From: Chondrus crispus
Taxonomy: Eukaryota > Rhodophyta > Florideophyceae > Gigartinales > Gigartinaceae
DNA length: 64,000 bases
Reading direction: 5' to 3'
Assembly: GCF_000350225.1 (NCBI RefSeq)
Contig: NW_005179166.1
Span: 62,001-126,000 of the forward strand
The position numbers and the translations under genes were made by a program. Shown here piece by piece: positions 53,175 to 63,774 of this stretch. The notes under the pieces are model-generated. The model ran no database searches. It was not told the DNA's origin and was given only the letters and a program-made list of their open reading frames with translations. The first letter of the stretch is position 1. Every line of letters starts with the position of its first letter.

Positions 53175-54484
53175 TACAATATTTTGCAGCCTGTGATCTG
53201 TACAATCACGTCACAGAACTGAGTCAGAGCTCAGTAGTGATCATTTGTGGTTGTTCTTCCATACTGGGAGCCTCCGGAAATTATTTTTTGTGTCAAGAGT
53301 CATAGTTTTCCTTTTTGTGCACACAAAATGATTTTTGTCACGGAATGTTTGGGCACACAATGTGCGTCCCCCTTCTGTACGCACGTTTTGAACTCACCGG
53401 ACGCCGACGATGACGCCGTCAGAGCTCTAACTACAGAAAAGTTGGATTGCACACGCGCGCATTGTGGCATTCGTGCGATACGCATTTAACCTATATCCGC
53501 CGCTGTAATGGCCGGCGCGGCCCCTGGGCGCGCCGCGGCGGACGCGCCAAAGATGCGGCGCACGGCGTGAGGCGCCGCGGCGTCTTATCCTAACCTACAT
53601 GGGGCCGCCCGTCCGAGAAAACGGCGCGTTATGTGTGCACAACGCGCCGTTTGCGTGTCAAAAAATCCCGATTTGGTCAACACAATTTGCGATTTTAGGA
53701 TTTCAGGAAGCCCCCACTCAAGACAACTCCGGACATTCACAATTGCTTTCTTCCACACGAAAACCATGAGAGTGCCCGTCATTCCCAGGTAGAGGCGCAT
53801 GCACGCATGTTAATTTTATGCACTGCATTCCGACACTGCACGCAAATCAAAACTTCACCAATGTCCTATCCAAACATCCAAGGTTGGGTGGGGAAAGCAG
53901 TCACGTTCAGCTACCCTGGGGTGCCTATGAAATTGGGGGAACTTCCTGATAAACTTTTTCTCCCAGTAGGTATCTTCCACTCAGCTGGAAACTATGCGGC
54001 GTTGCGTATCAAAAAGAAAAAGACCTGCGTAGGTCGACGCCCTCTTAAGGAAACCAAATCCGCTTTGCTTGCATTATCAATTTCGAAAGCTACAGAATTC
54101 CAGATCTTTCTCTGCTATCCAAGGTCAAGTGCGCTGTCGCTCAACCGGCGGCTGAGCATTTACGATATTGACCGAACCTCCTTCACAAAGCAAGACCACG
54201 CGAAGTTCTCTGAAGCAACCGCTTTCTGTCTTCTCATAGACAGCGTGATTGTAGCGAGAGTTTTTATATTCCCTCTTGCTCTGCGGAAGCCATCCCGTTG
54301 ACTTTTTCTTGCTCCATTGCATCGACGCGTTCCATTCGTTTCACGAGTATTCCACCTGATTTTATTTCGGGTGGCGCTACTGAGTTGTCTGAATTATTGT
54401 CCGACCGGTGCTGTCCTCCCGGAAAAAGCAAATCTGGTGAAGATTGCTTCATACCCGTTGTCGCAATACAAGTAATTGGCGGCA
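53175..54484. other. No gene recognised; hairpin-containing
   Basis: A 12-bp perfect inverted repeat AAACGGCGCGTT (53619-53630) / AACGCGCCGTTT (53641-53652) borders a short very GC-rich patch (53510-53600). The last 600 bases lead into the MFS gene and hold no supported ORF. Confidence 0.4.
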
Positions 54485-56073
54485 ATGGTCAGGTGTGCTG
54501 AGGGCTGCGTCTCAAAAAGTTCCCTCTTACAGAAATTCGATACCGCGAAGAACCTTTGTGCTGGATGTTGGCTCCTTTTCCTTGTGGGAGCTCTGTACTC
54601 CTTAGGTGTGTTCAATGAATCTGTGGAAGAAACGGCGACGACAGAGGGTGATTTAGACGGTGTAGTGTCCTCCTCTATGGTATACATGAGTCTTCTCTCA
54701 ATGCCAGTGATGCTGCTTGTCGGAGTGGTCCTCAGTGGCGAAGAAGAAAACACACGATATGCTGCCTTGCCTATGCGCTTCTCAAAGACACAGAAAATCC
54801 GAATAGCCTCTGCTATAGGTTCCCTACTATTCGGAACTATCGGTTTAGGTGGTATTGGCGTCTCAATGGGAAGTAAATCGCTGATGATTATTGCAGTTAC
54901 TCTCCAAGGAATTCCCTTCGCCATATGTATGTTAAGGCATGTTACCTTCGGCTGCTGTTCGTTGACACCTGGTTTACAAATTGCAACTTGCTGACGTTCT
55001 TGTGAAATTCTTGATAACAATTTGTGCAAGAAGACTATCTCATTTCTTTAGAGCTGCTCGCAGCTTGGTCGCCAGCACGACCAGGCCTCGCAGTTGGTCT
55101 TGGGAATCTTGCATATGGTCTGGGGACAATTGCCTTCTCTGGATTATTTGAGTATCTCTTGGAACGTGTTAAGTGCAGCACCGCTCTTTTTATAACAGGT
55201 ATCGCTCTTGTGTTCTTTTCAGCACCAAGCATTGCACTTCTAAGTTGGCCGTGCAAGAAATGCTCCACACAAGGAGGTTTTCCGGAGAGCTACGCTGATG
55301 TCGATGACGAAGGGGAACTTATATCTTGGAGGAAACTGCCATTCCTTATCCCTTTCTGGCACTACGTGCTAGCAATTTTCGCGGGTCAAACAGGATATGC
55401 GTTCATTCCGTATTTCTTCAACATTGGAAGAAGCTTCGGCATGTCGTCAACCACAGTCATTAGGTCCTATCAGATTGCCATTACTTGCTCTACTGTGTTT
55501 CGGTTGCTGGTCGGGGTGCTCTCAGATTGCTTGAAGTGGGGAAATGGATTTTTTTCCATTGGGTCGAAGAATGTGACACTACTCTTATTCATCATGCAGT
55601 CATTTTCATACATTGCACTTATTTCATTCTCCCAGACCTTGAACTACGATGGATTCGTATTCTCCGCTTCGGTAATTCTTATGGTTTTCGCAGGGGTTGC
55701 GGTAGAATCGGCAGTTTTGGCCCGTGACATATTCTCTCCTTCAAATAGCTCCCTCATATTCGGGGTTGGGGCAAGCATAGCAATGGGTATTGGTGAAGTT
55801 ATGTCTGGGAAGATAATGGCTGCCGTTGACCTTAGTGCCCGTTCCGCTGAGCTGTCGCCAGAGAAGTACAACATGTTTTATGTAATCGGTGTTGTTTTAA
55901 GCATTCAGGGATTCTTGGTATGCATCATGCTTCGGAGGTACAAAGCACCAAGAAGGAGTATTGTCACATACTCTGAGACTGTATTGAACGGGGTAACTGC
56001 TCTCAAAGCGGACGAAGCAAGCTCCCTCTCGACCTTGTATGGTGCAGTGCAAAGGGAAGAAACTCCTCTGTAA
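54485..56073 (+). CDS. MFS transporter (monocarboxylate/nodulin-like type), interrupted once
   Basis: ATG 54485 starts MVRCAEGCVSKSSLLQKFDT, then transmembrane segment 1 (NLCAGCWLLFLVGALYSLGV) and further hydrophobic segments (SMPVMLLVGVVLSG, SAIGSLLFGTIGLGGIGVSM, IIAVTLQGIPFAICM) up to a stop at 54994. From about 55045 the next frame gives LLAAWSPARPGLAVGLGNLA, the loop typical of MFS porters after segment 4-5. The remaining segments follow (STALFITGIALVFFS, FWHYVLAIFAGQTGYAFIPY, LLVGVLSDCLKWG and others) to 56073. Together this makes about 510 residues and roughly 12 helices. The break may be an intron of about 100-125 bases (a GTATGT lies at 54925 and TTTCTTTAG ends near 55050) or a decay event. 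Substrate unknown. Confidence 0.7.
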
Positions 56074-56745
56074 CAGGATCGCACGCCAAGTTTGTGGACA
56101 GGCGCGAGAAGTACTGAACAGCGAAGTAGAATCGGTTCTCTTTGCTAATGACGTGGGGCCAGAACGAACCAGTTATCCTTCAGCTACTGAGCAAGCAGGG
56201 CTCGTGTCAAGGCAGGGATTGGTCATAGTACAAAACAAATTTTCCCATACAAATTTTCTAACAGGGAACAGTAGTTCTATGGCTTCCCTCATAACACGTT
56301 GGCATGGCATGCCGAAACATGTATTGAAAACAAAATGTGGAACTGAAAGTTTAGAAGAGTCAGTCTGAACTGCAGCGGGTCGAGAAGGTTGTTCATCCAC
56401 TCAAAACCCGACGAAAGCCGAATGATGTCGTTTCTGAGGGTTGAGTGGTGCAACACAAAGCCAAGCACAAGAGCCCGCTAGAAAGAAGGACGGTGCGGCG
56501 CCGTCATCGCAAAGAAGACGCTAGCGTTGACGCTGAATGATGTGTCGAGACATATATTGTGATGGGAAGAAGCGCGAAAGAGGTTGTTTGTCTCGTGATA
56601 ACGAAGACCTTTATTTGAAGCTCCTCATCTGTTTTCGTTTCCGAATGTGTCTCATCGACTGCCCACAACGGCAGCATATACAGAGACATATACAGAGATA
56701 CAAATAACTCAAAGCCCGCGCGATCTACCCCAAAACCATAACCAA
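56074..56745. other. Intergenic
   Basis: Between the converging MFS and SIMPL genes. Only short frames; nothing supported. Confidence 0.4.
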
Positions 56746-57414
56746 CTACTCGACAAGTTCGTACAGCACATACACTATCACTTCGACATCAAGCTCGCCG
56801 GGCGACACGGACAGAGTTTCTCGAGCCGCAAATTCTCCGTTCGGGAGGGTAGCACCATTGTCCGATCCCCCCGCGATCGCCGTCTCGCTAATCGCGAGCA
56901 CTTTCCCTACTTTCACGCCTGCGCTTTTCGCAAACAACTCAGCCTTCCTCGCGGCGTCTGCTACAGCCAGCTTCCTCGCGGTGTCCTTGCCCATCTGCGA
57001 ATCCTGCAGCCCAAACGTGATTCCGTAGATCTCATTGCTCCCCGCACGCACCAGGGCGTCCAGGATCTCCCCCACCATGGCCACATCGCGCACCTTGATC
57101 GTGACCTGGTTAGACACTGTGTACACGCGCATCCTGCTGTCCCCACGCCCTCGGAAATCCTGGAACACGTCGAAGGACGACGTTTGTACGTCCTTATCTG
57201 CGATGCCCTTCTCCTTAACTACGGCCACGAGACGTACGAACTTGCGGTTGTTGTCCGTCAACGCTGTCACCGCCGACTTGGCCGTCGTCGTCACCCCGGC
57301 CTCCAACGTAACCTGGTCGGGGGGCAGGTTCGAGGTACCTTCGCCCACGACGTTGATCGTGCGAGCGTGTGCTGTTAGGAGCAGTGTCGCGAAGAGGAGG
57401 AGTGCGGTTCTCAT
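56746..57414 (-). CDS. SIMPL (DUF541) domain secreted protein
   Basis: From ATG 57414: MRTALLLFATLLLTAHARTI is a clear signal peptide, which decides this start over one 48 bases upstream. The rest is a single SIMPL domain: INVVGEGTSNLPPDQVTLEA, KGIADKDVQTSSFDVFQDF, YTVSNQVTIKVRDVAMVGEI, ARKLAVADAARKAELFAKSA, GVKVGKVLAISE. Length (222 residues) fits bacterial and algal members. The family is periplasmic/secreted and of uncertain function (oxidative-stress and signalling roles have been proposed). Here it would enter the secretory route. Intron-free. Confidence 0.85.
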   Translation of the reverse strand: MRTALLLFATLLLTAHARTINVVGEGTSNLPPDQVTLEAGVTTTAKSAVTALTDNNRKFVRLVAVVKEKGIADKDVQTSSFDVFQDFRGRGDSRMRVYTVSNQVTIKVRDVAMVGEILDALVRAGSNEIYGITFGLQDSQMGKDTARKLAVADAARKAELFAKSAGVKVGKVLAISETAIAGGSDNGATLPNGEFAARETLSVSPGELDVEVIVYVLYELVE

Positions 57415-59459
57415 GTTGCTGACGTATGTACTTGGTGGGTTTGATGAGGTATTTCGCACCATCTGCTGCTTGAGATGATGCGAAGGAGCAGGACAATCGG
57501 AGGATGGGTCGCTACATATAGTGCAGAGCCTCCCATCGTTGGTGTCGTCAAGATTGGGGTTGGAGGGCGGAAAGCGCGATTAGTTGAGAAACGAGAGAAA
57601 GATGATGAGGCGTTTGCCACGTCGACTGAGAAGGAGAACCCTGGTATGAAGAAGAAGTGGGAGATGCAAGTAGAAACCCCCAGAGCGACGGGAGCGTCAG
57701 ACGTCGGGAGATCCAACTGTAGAGAGGCTGGGGACATGCATCGTAGCGATGGTGATGATAGAGTATGATTAGAGGCTGCAGATCAGCACACTCCTGCGCT
57801 TTCTCTACAATGCACTGGGACGTTTTCTTCACATTACACATGGGGGATTTGGGAACAGAGATGGGCAGATGGGAGAAGGTACATTCTATTGGATGGCTCG
57901 TGGGATGGGGCCGGTTGCGTTCTTCAGGGTAGTTTATCAAAGTGGAGACGCTTGAGGTTTGGTAGGATGCAGAGGCCTGTGTGCAGACGCGAGGTACAGT
58001 ACGCCTCCCACCTGTCGAAGGCACGAAGCCCCGTCGGAGGTATATGATTAATGATAGGTACAGTTGAGGGAAGGGTAAACAAATCCCGCGTGCGCTACAG
58101 GTAGGCAGGGTGCGCGGGTGCGAGAAACTCTAGTCATCGCACTGCAAAGAAGAGGGGGGGTGGGAATATCGGACACAGTTTACATATAACCGCATTCTTC
58201 AACAGTACTCCATGGTGCAAAAGACATTACACTATTGTACAGTAAAGACTGGTTCAGTGCTGCACCAGTCTTTACGGAAGATTTGATGTGCCGGACTGTA
58301 GAAGTTAGTCAAACAAATTGAGGTACAGACCGTACATGTAGCGGAATATCATGATCGGTGGTGGCTGCATGGAGGAGGAAGCAGCAAATGATTAGTTTCT
58401 GCGCTGTGGTAAGCCCTGCAATTGGTGAGTTGCAACTCATGGGAGCCTACACTGTGTACCGCTTTTCTGCTAATAATTCATGAAGCACTTTGCTCGTTTA
58501 GAACAAAAACGTGGACACAATTTCTCCAGCGTTTTTGCCTGCGTATGCGATTGCAGGGGATGAAGAAGATGAATCGATACCCGTTTTTTACTCCGAGACA
58601 AGCGGTCTTGTTCAAATGTACTGTAGGGCACTTTGCGCGGTCGCACGGCGGCGGCGGGCGCGTCTGGCGCCTCAGTGTGTGGTCGTACAGATGTGGACTA
58701 AAGGACGTACTATCGTAGGAGTAGGTACTACTTAATTGCATGACACGGAGAAATGAAAACAGCGTCGACTCTGGGGAGGAGGTTCTGGTCTACTTGGCGG
58801 CACACTGCGGTACGAATATCCGGCAGAGCATCAGGTCCGCAGTTTTCGAATATATTGGAAGGCGAGGAATCCACTGAAGTTTCAAGCGTGCGTTGGACCC
58901 ATAAAGATTGAATCAAAGTGCCAAGACCTGAAGACACCAAGTTTCACGGTTGTTCAAAAGTGCATCTTCACCAGACTTTCCTAGAAAGAACCGTGACGGG
59001 TAGGCACTTCTCACCGGACCTCTTCAGCCGAAAAAGGAACTCAGTTGCGGTGACGAGGCACCTTCCTTCACCTACTGCTTAAACGTCAGCCTTAAACAAA
59101 TATGTTGAAATGCGACCTCATATGAGGCCCTTCGCTTCATAATACTTCAGATCTGCATTGTACTGTAAGCTAGTGTAACAAGGAGATATATCTGAGATCA
59201 TGGAGAACCTTCATAAAGCCTTTCTGATTGGGGTTTTCCAGTCATCATTTTGCAAACTTTCCGATCTATCGTTGACCCCTCAGATCTTCTTTTGACCTCA
59301 CGACCGCTCCTACAGAAGTGGTTTCTCTATTCATGAATGACGAGCTTTGAACTACGCCACATACACATTATATCTCTCTTTCCATTAGCGTCAGCTGGAA
59401 GGCAGTCTTTGCGCATCAAGCAGATCGGTACCGATTGAGGGCTAGCCGGAGCCCTAGCG
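57415..59459. other. Intergenic, no supported gene
   Basis: Contains a 12-bp perfect hairpin with a 10-base loop at 58242-58275 (GTAAAGACTGGT / ACCAGTCTTTAC). Divergent promoters for the SIMPL gene and inositol-phosphate synthase should lie here, but no motif is distinctive. Confidence 0.45.
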
Positions 59460-61076
59460 ATGACGGATAACAATGAACAACGACGGAGAAACGCATCACG
59501 GACATCTGGCTCTACAACGGCAACCGGTCTGCTTAAAGTTGTAAGTCCTGATGTTAAGTATGAGGCTGACTTCATCTATGCATCATACCCTTACAGGACA
59601 GTCAATGCTGTCGTCCAGGAGGATGGAGATGTACGGGCGGAGCCTGTCGAGCGCCTTTATCACTTTCGGACAGCGGTAAGACCTCGTAAACTTGGTTTGA
59701 TGCAAGTCGGGTGGGGTGGGAACAATGGGACTACCGTAACTGCAGCTGTTGTGGCAAACCAGCAGAACATTACGTGGGAGACGAGAGCTCAGCAGCACCT
59801 CCCGAACTACAATGGATCGCTCACACAGGCATCCACTATGCGAGTGGGCTTTGATGCGCAAGGGAGAGACATTTTTGTCCCCATGAAATCAGTTTTGCCG
59901 ATGGTAGAACCCAACGACATTGTGCTGGGGGGTTGGGATATATCGGGGTGCAACTTAGCCGACGCCATGGATAAGGCCAAGGTCCTCGAGCCGGATTTAA
60001 GAAGCAAGTTGCGACCATTCATGGAAGACATGGTGCCCCTGCGGGCTGCGTTTGACCAACAGTTTATTGCAAAGAATCAGCAACCTCGTGCAACTAATAT
60101 CTTGTCAACGTCCGATAAAGGGGAGCAACTCGAACAATTGCGCAAGGATATTCGAAATTTCAAGTCCACCAAGGAGTTGGAATATGTCGTCATCATTTGG
60201 ACGGGAAACTCGGAACGTTATGCCACCGAAATAACTGGAGTAAACGATACTGCCAGCAACCTAATGACTGCAATCAAAGAGTCACATCAAGAGGTATCTC
60301 CTTCGACGTTATACTGCGTTGCAGCAATTCTTGAAGGGTGTCCATACGTAAACGGATCTCCTCAAAACACATTTGTCCCAGGTGTCGTGGAACTTGCTCG
60401 CGAAAGAAACGTGATGATATGTGGCGATGATTTCAAGTCAGGACAGACGAAGATGAAGTCTGTTCTGGTAGACTATTTGATCGGGTGTGGTTTCAAGATC
60501 AAGACGATGGTAACATATAACCATCTCGGAAACAACGACATGTATCAACTCACGGATGAAGTGATGTGGAAGCCTAAATCAGCCTCCAAGTCGAGAGTAG
60601 TCGAAGATATTGTCGACTCAAATGGAGTTCTATACAAAGGAAATGAAGATTCAATCGATCATATTGTCGTTGTGAAGTACGTACCCTTTCTAGGAGACTC
60701 CAAGCGAGACGTGTCAGAGTATACATCTGAGGGGTTCATGGACGGACACTACACAACTATAATGCACAATGAATGTCTTGATTCTGCCTTGTGTGCACCA
60801 TTGATCCTTGACTTGGCGATATTCGTCGAACTATTTTCTAGGGTTCAGTATGCTGTTGAGGAAGGGGACGCAGGCTTGAGGAAAGACAAGTATAGCGGAA
60901 TGGAAACAGCTCTCAGCGTGCTCGGATTTTACATGAAGATTCCGCGAGTACCACCCGGCGAACCAATTGTAAGCGCACTGGGAAGGCAGAAGGCATGTAT
61001 TGAAAATCTGCTGCGGGCTCTTGTTGGACTACCACCAGAGAACAATCTCCTGTTAGAGAGAAAGTGCCCTTTCTAG
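59460..61076 (+). CDS. INO1: Inositol-3-phosphate synthase
   Basis: Converts glucose 6-phosphate to 1D-myo-inositol 3-phosphate with NAD, the first step of inositol synthesis. 538 residues, uninterrupted, close to the usual 510-550. NAD-binding and family blocks in order: MQVGWGGNNGTTVTAAVVAN, DIVLGGWDISGCNLADAM, VVIIWTGNSERYA, EGCPYVNGSPQNTFVPG, GDDFKSGQTKMKSVLVDYLI, TYNHLGNNDMYQL, SKSRVVEDIVDSN, DSALCAPLILDLAIF and PPENNLLLERKCPF. The ATG at 59460 is the first in frame. The poly-charged N-terminal extension (MTDNNEQRRRNASRTSG) is short and not transit-peptide-like, so a cytosolic enzyme is likely. The single-exon structure agrees with neighbouring genes. Confidence 0.97.
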   Translation: MTDNNEQRRRNASRTSGSTTATGLLKVVSPDVKYEADFIYASYPYRTVNAVVQEDGDVRAEPVERLYHFRTAVRPRKLGLMQVGWGGNNGTTVTAAVVANQQNITWETRAQQHLPNYNGSLTQASTMRVGFDAQGRDIFVPMKSVLPMVEPNDIVLGGWDISGCNLADAMDKAKVLEPDLRSKLRPFMEDMVPLRAAFDQQFIAKNQQPRATNILSTSDKGEQLEQLRKDIRNFKSTKELEYVVIIWTGNSERYATEITGVNDTASNLMTAIKESHQEVSPSTLYCVAAILEGCPYVNGSPQNTFVPGVVELARERNVMICGDDFKSGQTKMKSVLVDYLIGCGFKIKTMVTYNHLGNNDMYQLTDEVMWKPKSASKSRVVEDIVDSNGVLYKGNEDSIDHIVVVKYVPFLGDSKRDVSEYTSEGFMDGHYTTIMHNECLDSALCAPLILDLAIFVELFSRVQYAVEEGDAGLRKDKYSGMETALSVLGFYMKIPRVPPGEPIVSALGRQKACIENLLRALVGLPPENNLLLERKCPF

Positions 61077-61316
61077 ACAAAGGCAAGATCAAATTTGTAA
61101 GAAACATTTACATATGTTACAGAATGTTGCGAATAGGTGGCAGTGACAGCGTTCGCGCTTTCCTAAAGCCTTGCACCAGTATGGGGTAGCAGTTGAGATT
61201 ACCGCAAGTGGTCATAGCTTATTCAGTCAACTATGAATGGTTGTGATATTTGGCTCGGACTGCCCTCACTTGTATCTTCACGAATTTAATGGAACCTTTC
61301 CTACGAAAAGAAAGCT

Positions 61317-61850
61317 CTACAGTATGCCAAGAGTACGTGCCATAAGCTCGACTTGTTCAGGAATATTGTACCCAGTCCAATATTCGGTGAGCAAGCCCGT
61401 GACGATAAAAAACATAGCCAGTCTTCCGTTGAGAGTCTCTGCGTAGGGGACCCAACCAAACAATCTTGATGCCTCCCTTTCTTCTTCAATTCGCTTCTTT
61501 CGCAGCTCCGCAGAATACTGTTCGAGGGCTGTGCGCTGCTTCGCAAGTGCGATTTCGTCAAGGGTAATCTTTCCCGGCACGCGCTCGGAAAAGTCGTCTG
61601 ACGTCGGCTTGGTGGGTTCCGAAGGCGTTGACGGCACAGCCTCAGGCGCGGCGTCACCTCCCTGAATTACTTCTACGGCATTATCTGCCTCGGCGGCGGC
61701 ATCTGTCTCAGGTCCTGATGCTGCTGCTCGTGCGCGGCGGATTGATAATCGTGCGGGCACTGCCGGTCGGGAGCGGCATACCGACTTAGATTGGAGAGAT
61801 CGACCAGCAAAGGTTGTCACACTTTGTGCGAAGCAAGGTGAAGCAACCAT
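61317..61850 (-). CDS. One-helix LHC-like (high-light-induced type) protein
   Basis: From ATG 61850 (MVASPCFAQSVTTFAGRSLQ), 177 residues. The N-terminal about 45 residues are Ser/Arg-rich and suit a plastid transit peptide. An Ala/Glu/Pro-rich acidic linker and a charged helix (KQRTALEQYSAELRKKRIEE) follow. The C-terminus holds one chlorophyll-binding transmembrane helix: FGWVPYAETLNGRLAMFFIV, with the ExxNGRxAM motif, then TGLLTEYWTGYNIPEQVELM. HLIP/OHP-type proteins bind chlorophyll in thylakoids and take part in photoprotection or photosystem assembly. The gene converges on inositol-phosphate synthase, 240 bp apart. The long linker makes it larger than cyanobacterial HLIPs. Confidence 0.88.
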   Translation of the reverse strand: MVASPCFAQSVTTFAGRSLQSKSVCRSRPAVPARLSIRRARAAASGPETDAAAEADNAVEVIQGGDAAPEAVPSTPSEPTKPTSDDFSERVPGKITLDEIALAKQRTALEQYSAELRKKRIEEEREASRLFGWVPYAETLNGRLAMFFIVTGLLTEYWTGYNIPEQVELMARTLGIL

Positions 61851-62422
61851 CCTGACAAGCAACTTGTGTGAACCCGTCCACTAGCCCAAGTTTAGCGGGA
61901 TGGCTCGCGAAGAGATGACGTGGTGTAGCGGAACTAGAACGACAGCGGAAGCGTGGGGCCTGAAGTCGTGATGCGGCCGCTTGGACTGGAGAATTTGGGA
62001 GTACTGAAGAGGAGCCAGCGAGTTATCCACGATATGTGATCTTCGTGGTCTGCGTGCACTGGAGGCGGTTCAACAGACGTCCGGGCCATCTTTTGACCCA
62101 ATAGAATTGCTTCACTTCCTTTTTAAACCAGTCTAACTCGAACACGTGACCTTTGAAAGAGCATCAAACCTGATCTCCCAGGACCACTCTAATTTCAGCA
62201 CTGGCCACTAATTTTCGGGAATGCCTAAGAAAGAGGTACCGTTACGGTACCTTTACAAGACAAGAGCCAACGACAATGACATTTCGTAACATTCACACTG
62301 CATAGAGATACACGAGGCGCTCGAACACCCTTTGGAAGCCTTGTTGCGACAGAGGGAGCTGTCTCACATCTTTGGACGGCAGTTCGATTTCCACAGGTTG
62401 TTGCTGCTCAAACACATTTTCA

Positions 62423-63619
62423 ATGTCTACGAACGGGGGGGCCCGCCCAACCGCTATCGTCATGGGCGGAAGCTTGGGTGGTATGTATGCTGCCGTCTGG
62501 CTTGAAAGGGCAGGATTTCAAGTAACCGTCTTTGAACGCTCCGCGTCCATGCTATCAAACAAAGGGGCTGGGATTGTTCTGCATCCTTGTTCTGCGCGCT
62601 ACTTTAACATTTGCACGGACCTCGACCTTTCCTGCATGAGCTTAAAAGTTTCCTCCTTAGTGTACTTGCCCGAAGAGTCGCCTTCCCCGGATCCAGCATG
62701 TTTCCGCTTCGCCTCCTATAACTCAATCCTAACCGCTTTAAAATTCCACTTTCCGGCGGAACAGTATCGCGCGGGAAACGCAGTAAGAAGCATTTCGCAA
62801 ACCGATGAACAAGTCTTGGTGACGCTGCAAGATGGGACTGTTTCCACGGCAAGCCTTCTCGTCTGCGCAGACGGTACGTCTTCGACAGCAAGAGAGATGC
62901 TCAGTGCAGAAGTCAGCAAAGACTACGCTGGCTACTTCGCTTGGCGCGGTCTAGTGGAACAAAGTTTACTTTCCCTCAAAGCATCAGACGCACTCAAGTC
63001 CAAGGCGCACATGCACCTCACTCCGGATGGACACATGCTATCCTACCCAATACCTGTCATTTCGGATGACTTGAAGCTGCAGACAGTATACGTCAACTGG
63101 CTGTGGTATCGCAACACATCCAGCGAAGAGCTTGCCAAAGTGCTTGTAGATAAACACGGCATCAGGCGGAAGGACTCAGTACCTCCTGGGCTGGTGCGGG
63201 ATGAGCTTGTCACCAATCTCCGCGAAGAAGTGGAGGCAATGCCCGAGCCCTTCCGCGAGCTTGTGCGGAAGACAGAGGCACCCTTCGTGCAAATCATTTT
63301 TGACCAGGCAGTAAAGCAAATGGCCTTTGGACGCGTGTGTCTACTGGGTGACGCAGCCTTTGCGCCCCGACCTCACATCGCTGTGGGGACCGCAAAAGCT
63401 GCTGAGGATGCCTGGGAGCTTCAAAATTCGTTGAAGGAGAATGGCGGAGATGTCGTCAGCGCGCTGCGGATATATGAGGAGAAGCAAATGAAGCTGGGGA
63501 CTTTTTGTGTGCAAAGATCAAAGGAATTGGGAAATAGAATGCAGAGGCTTGAAGGTACATGGGAGCAGGGTCGCATGCTGGAAGTCGGATTGTTCAAGAT
63601 CGGTGATAGCAGCATGTGA
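62423..63619 (+). CDS. FAD-dependent aromatic-ring-type monooxygenase
   Basis: 398 residues from ATG 62423 (MSTNGGARPTAIVMGGSLGG). The Rossmann FAD-binding fold is at the start (MGGSLGGMYAAVWLERAGF, VTVFERS). The middle has the conserved LLVCADGTSSTAREML (DG motif), and the second FAD motif is GRVCLLGDAAFAPRPHIAVG (GD motif) near residue 310. The GGSLGG signature and overall length resemble the 2,6-dihydroxypyridine 3-monooxygenase/salicylate-hydroxylase branch. The actual substrate cannot be told. No transit peptide is obvious with this start; a non-ATG start 51 bases upstream would add a Cys/Ser-rich stretch. Uninterrupted and probably functional. Confidence 0.88.
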   Translation: MSTNGGARPTAIVMGGSLGGMYAAVWLERAGFQVTVFERSASMLSNKGAGIVLHPCSARYFNICTDLDLSCMSLKVSSLVYLPEESPSPDPACFRFASYNSILTALKFHFPAEQYRAGNAVRSISQTDEQVLVTLQDGTVSTASLLVCADGTSSTAREMLSAEVSKDYAGYFAWRGLVEQSLLSLKASDALKSKAHMHLTPDGHMLSYPIPVISDDLKLQTVYVNWLWYRNTSSEELAKVLVDKHGIRRKDSVPPGLVRDELVTNLREEVEAMPEPFRELVRKTEAPFVQIIFDQAVKQMAFGRVCLLGDAAFAPRPHIAVGTAKAAEDAWELQNSLKENGGDVVSALRIYEEKQMKLGTFCVQRSKELGNRMQRLEGTWEQGRMLEVGLFKIGDSSM

Positions 63620-63774
63620 TTTCGTGGTGTACCCTAAGCAGCTGCATTTGGCATGAAGACCGGCATTTGTGCCACCTAAAAGCATGCATTCGAAACCGCA
63701 TCTCCTTTGAGAAAGGATAAGGTGTGTGTTTGGGAACGAAAGAGGTGCTCCTCGCGAGATATCTGTTTCAACTC

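Noticed and set aside
54394-55029. 211-residue minus-strand frame antisense to the MFS gene
   Set aside because: The plus strand has clear transmembrane segments. The minus frame is a reverse-strand shadow.
58242-58275. 12-bp hairpin as a transcription terminator
   Set aside because: No adjacent gene end and intrinsic terminators are not expected in nuclear eukaryotic DNA. Kept only as a structural note.
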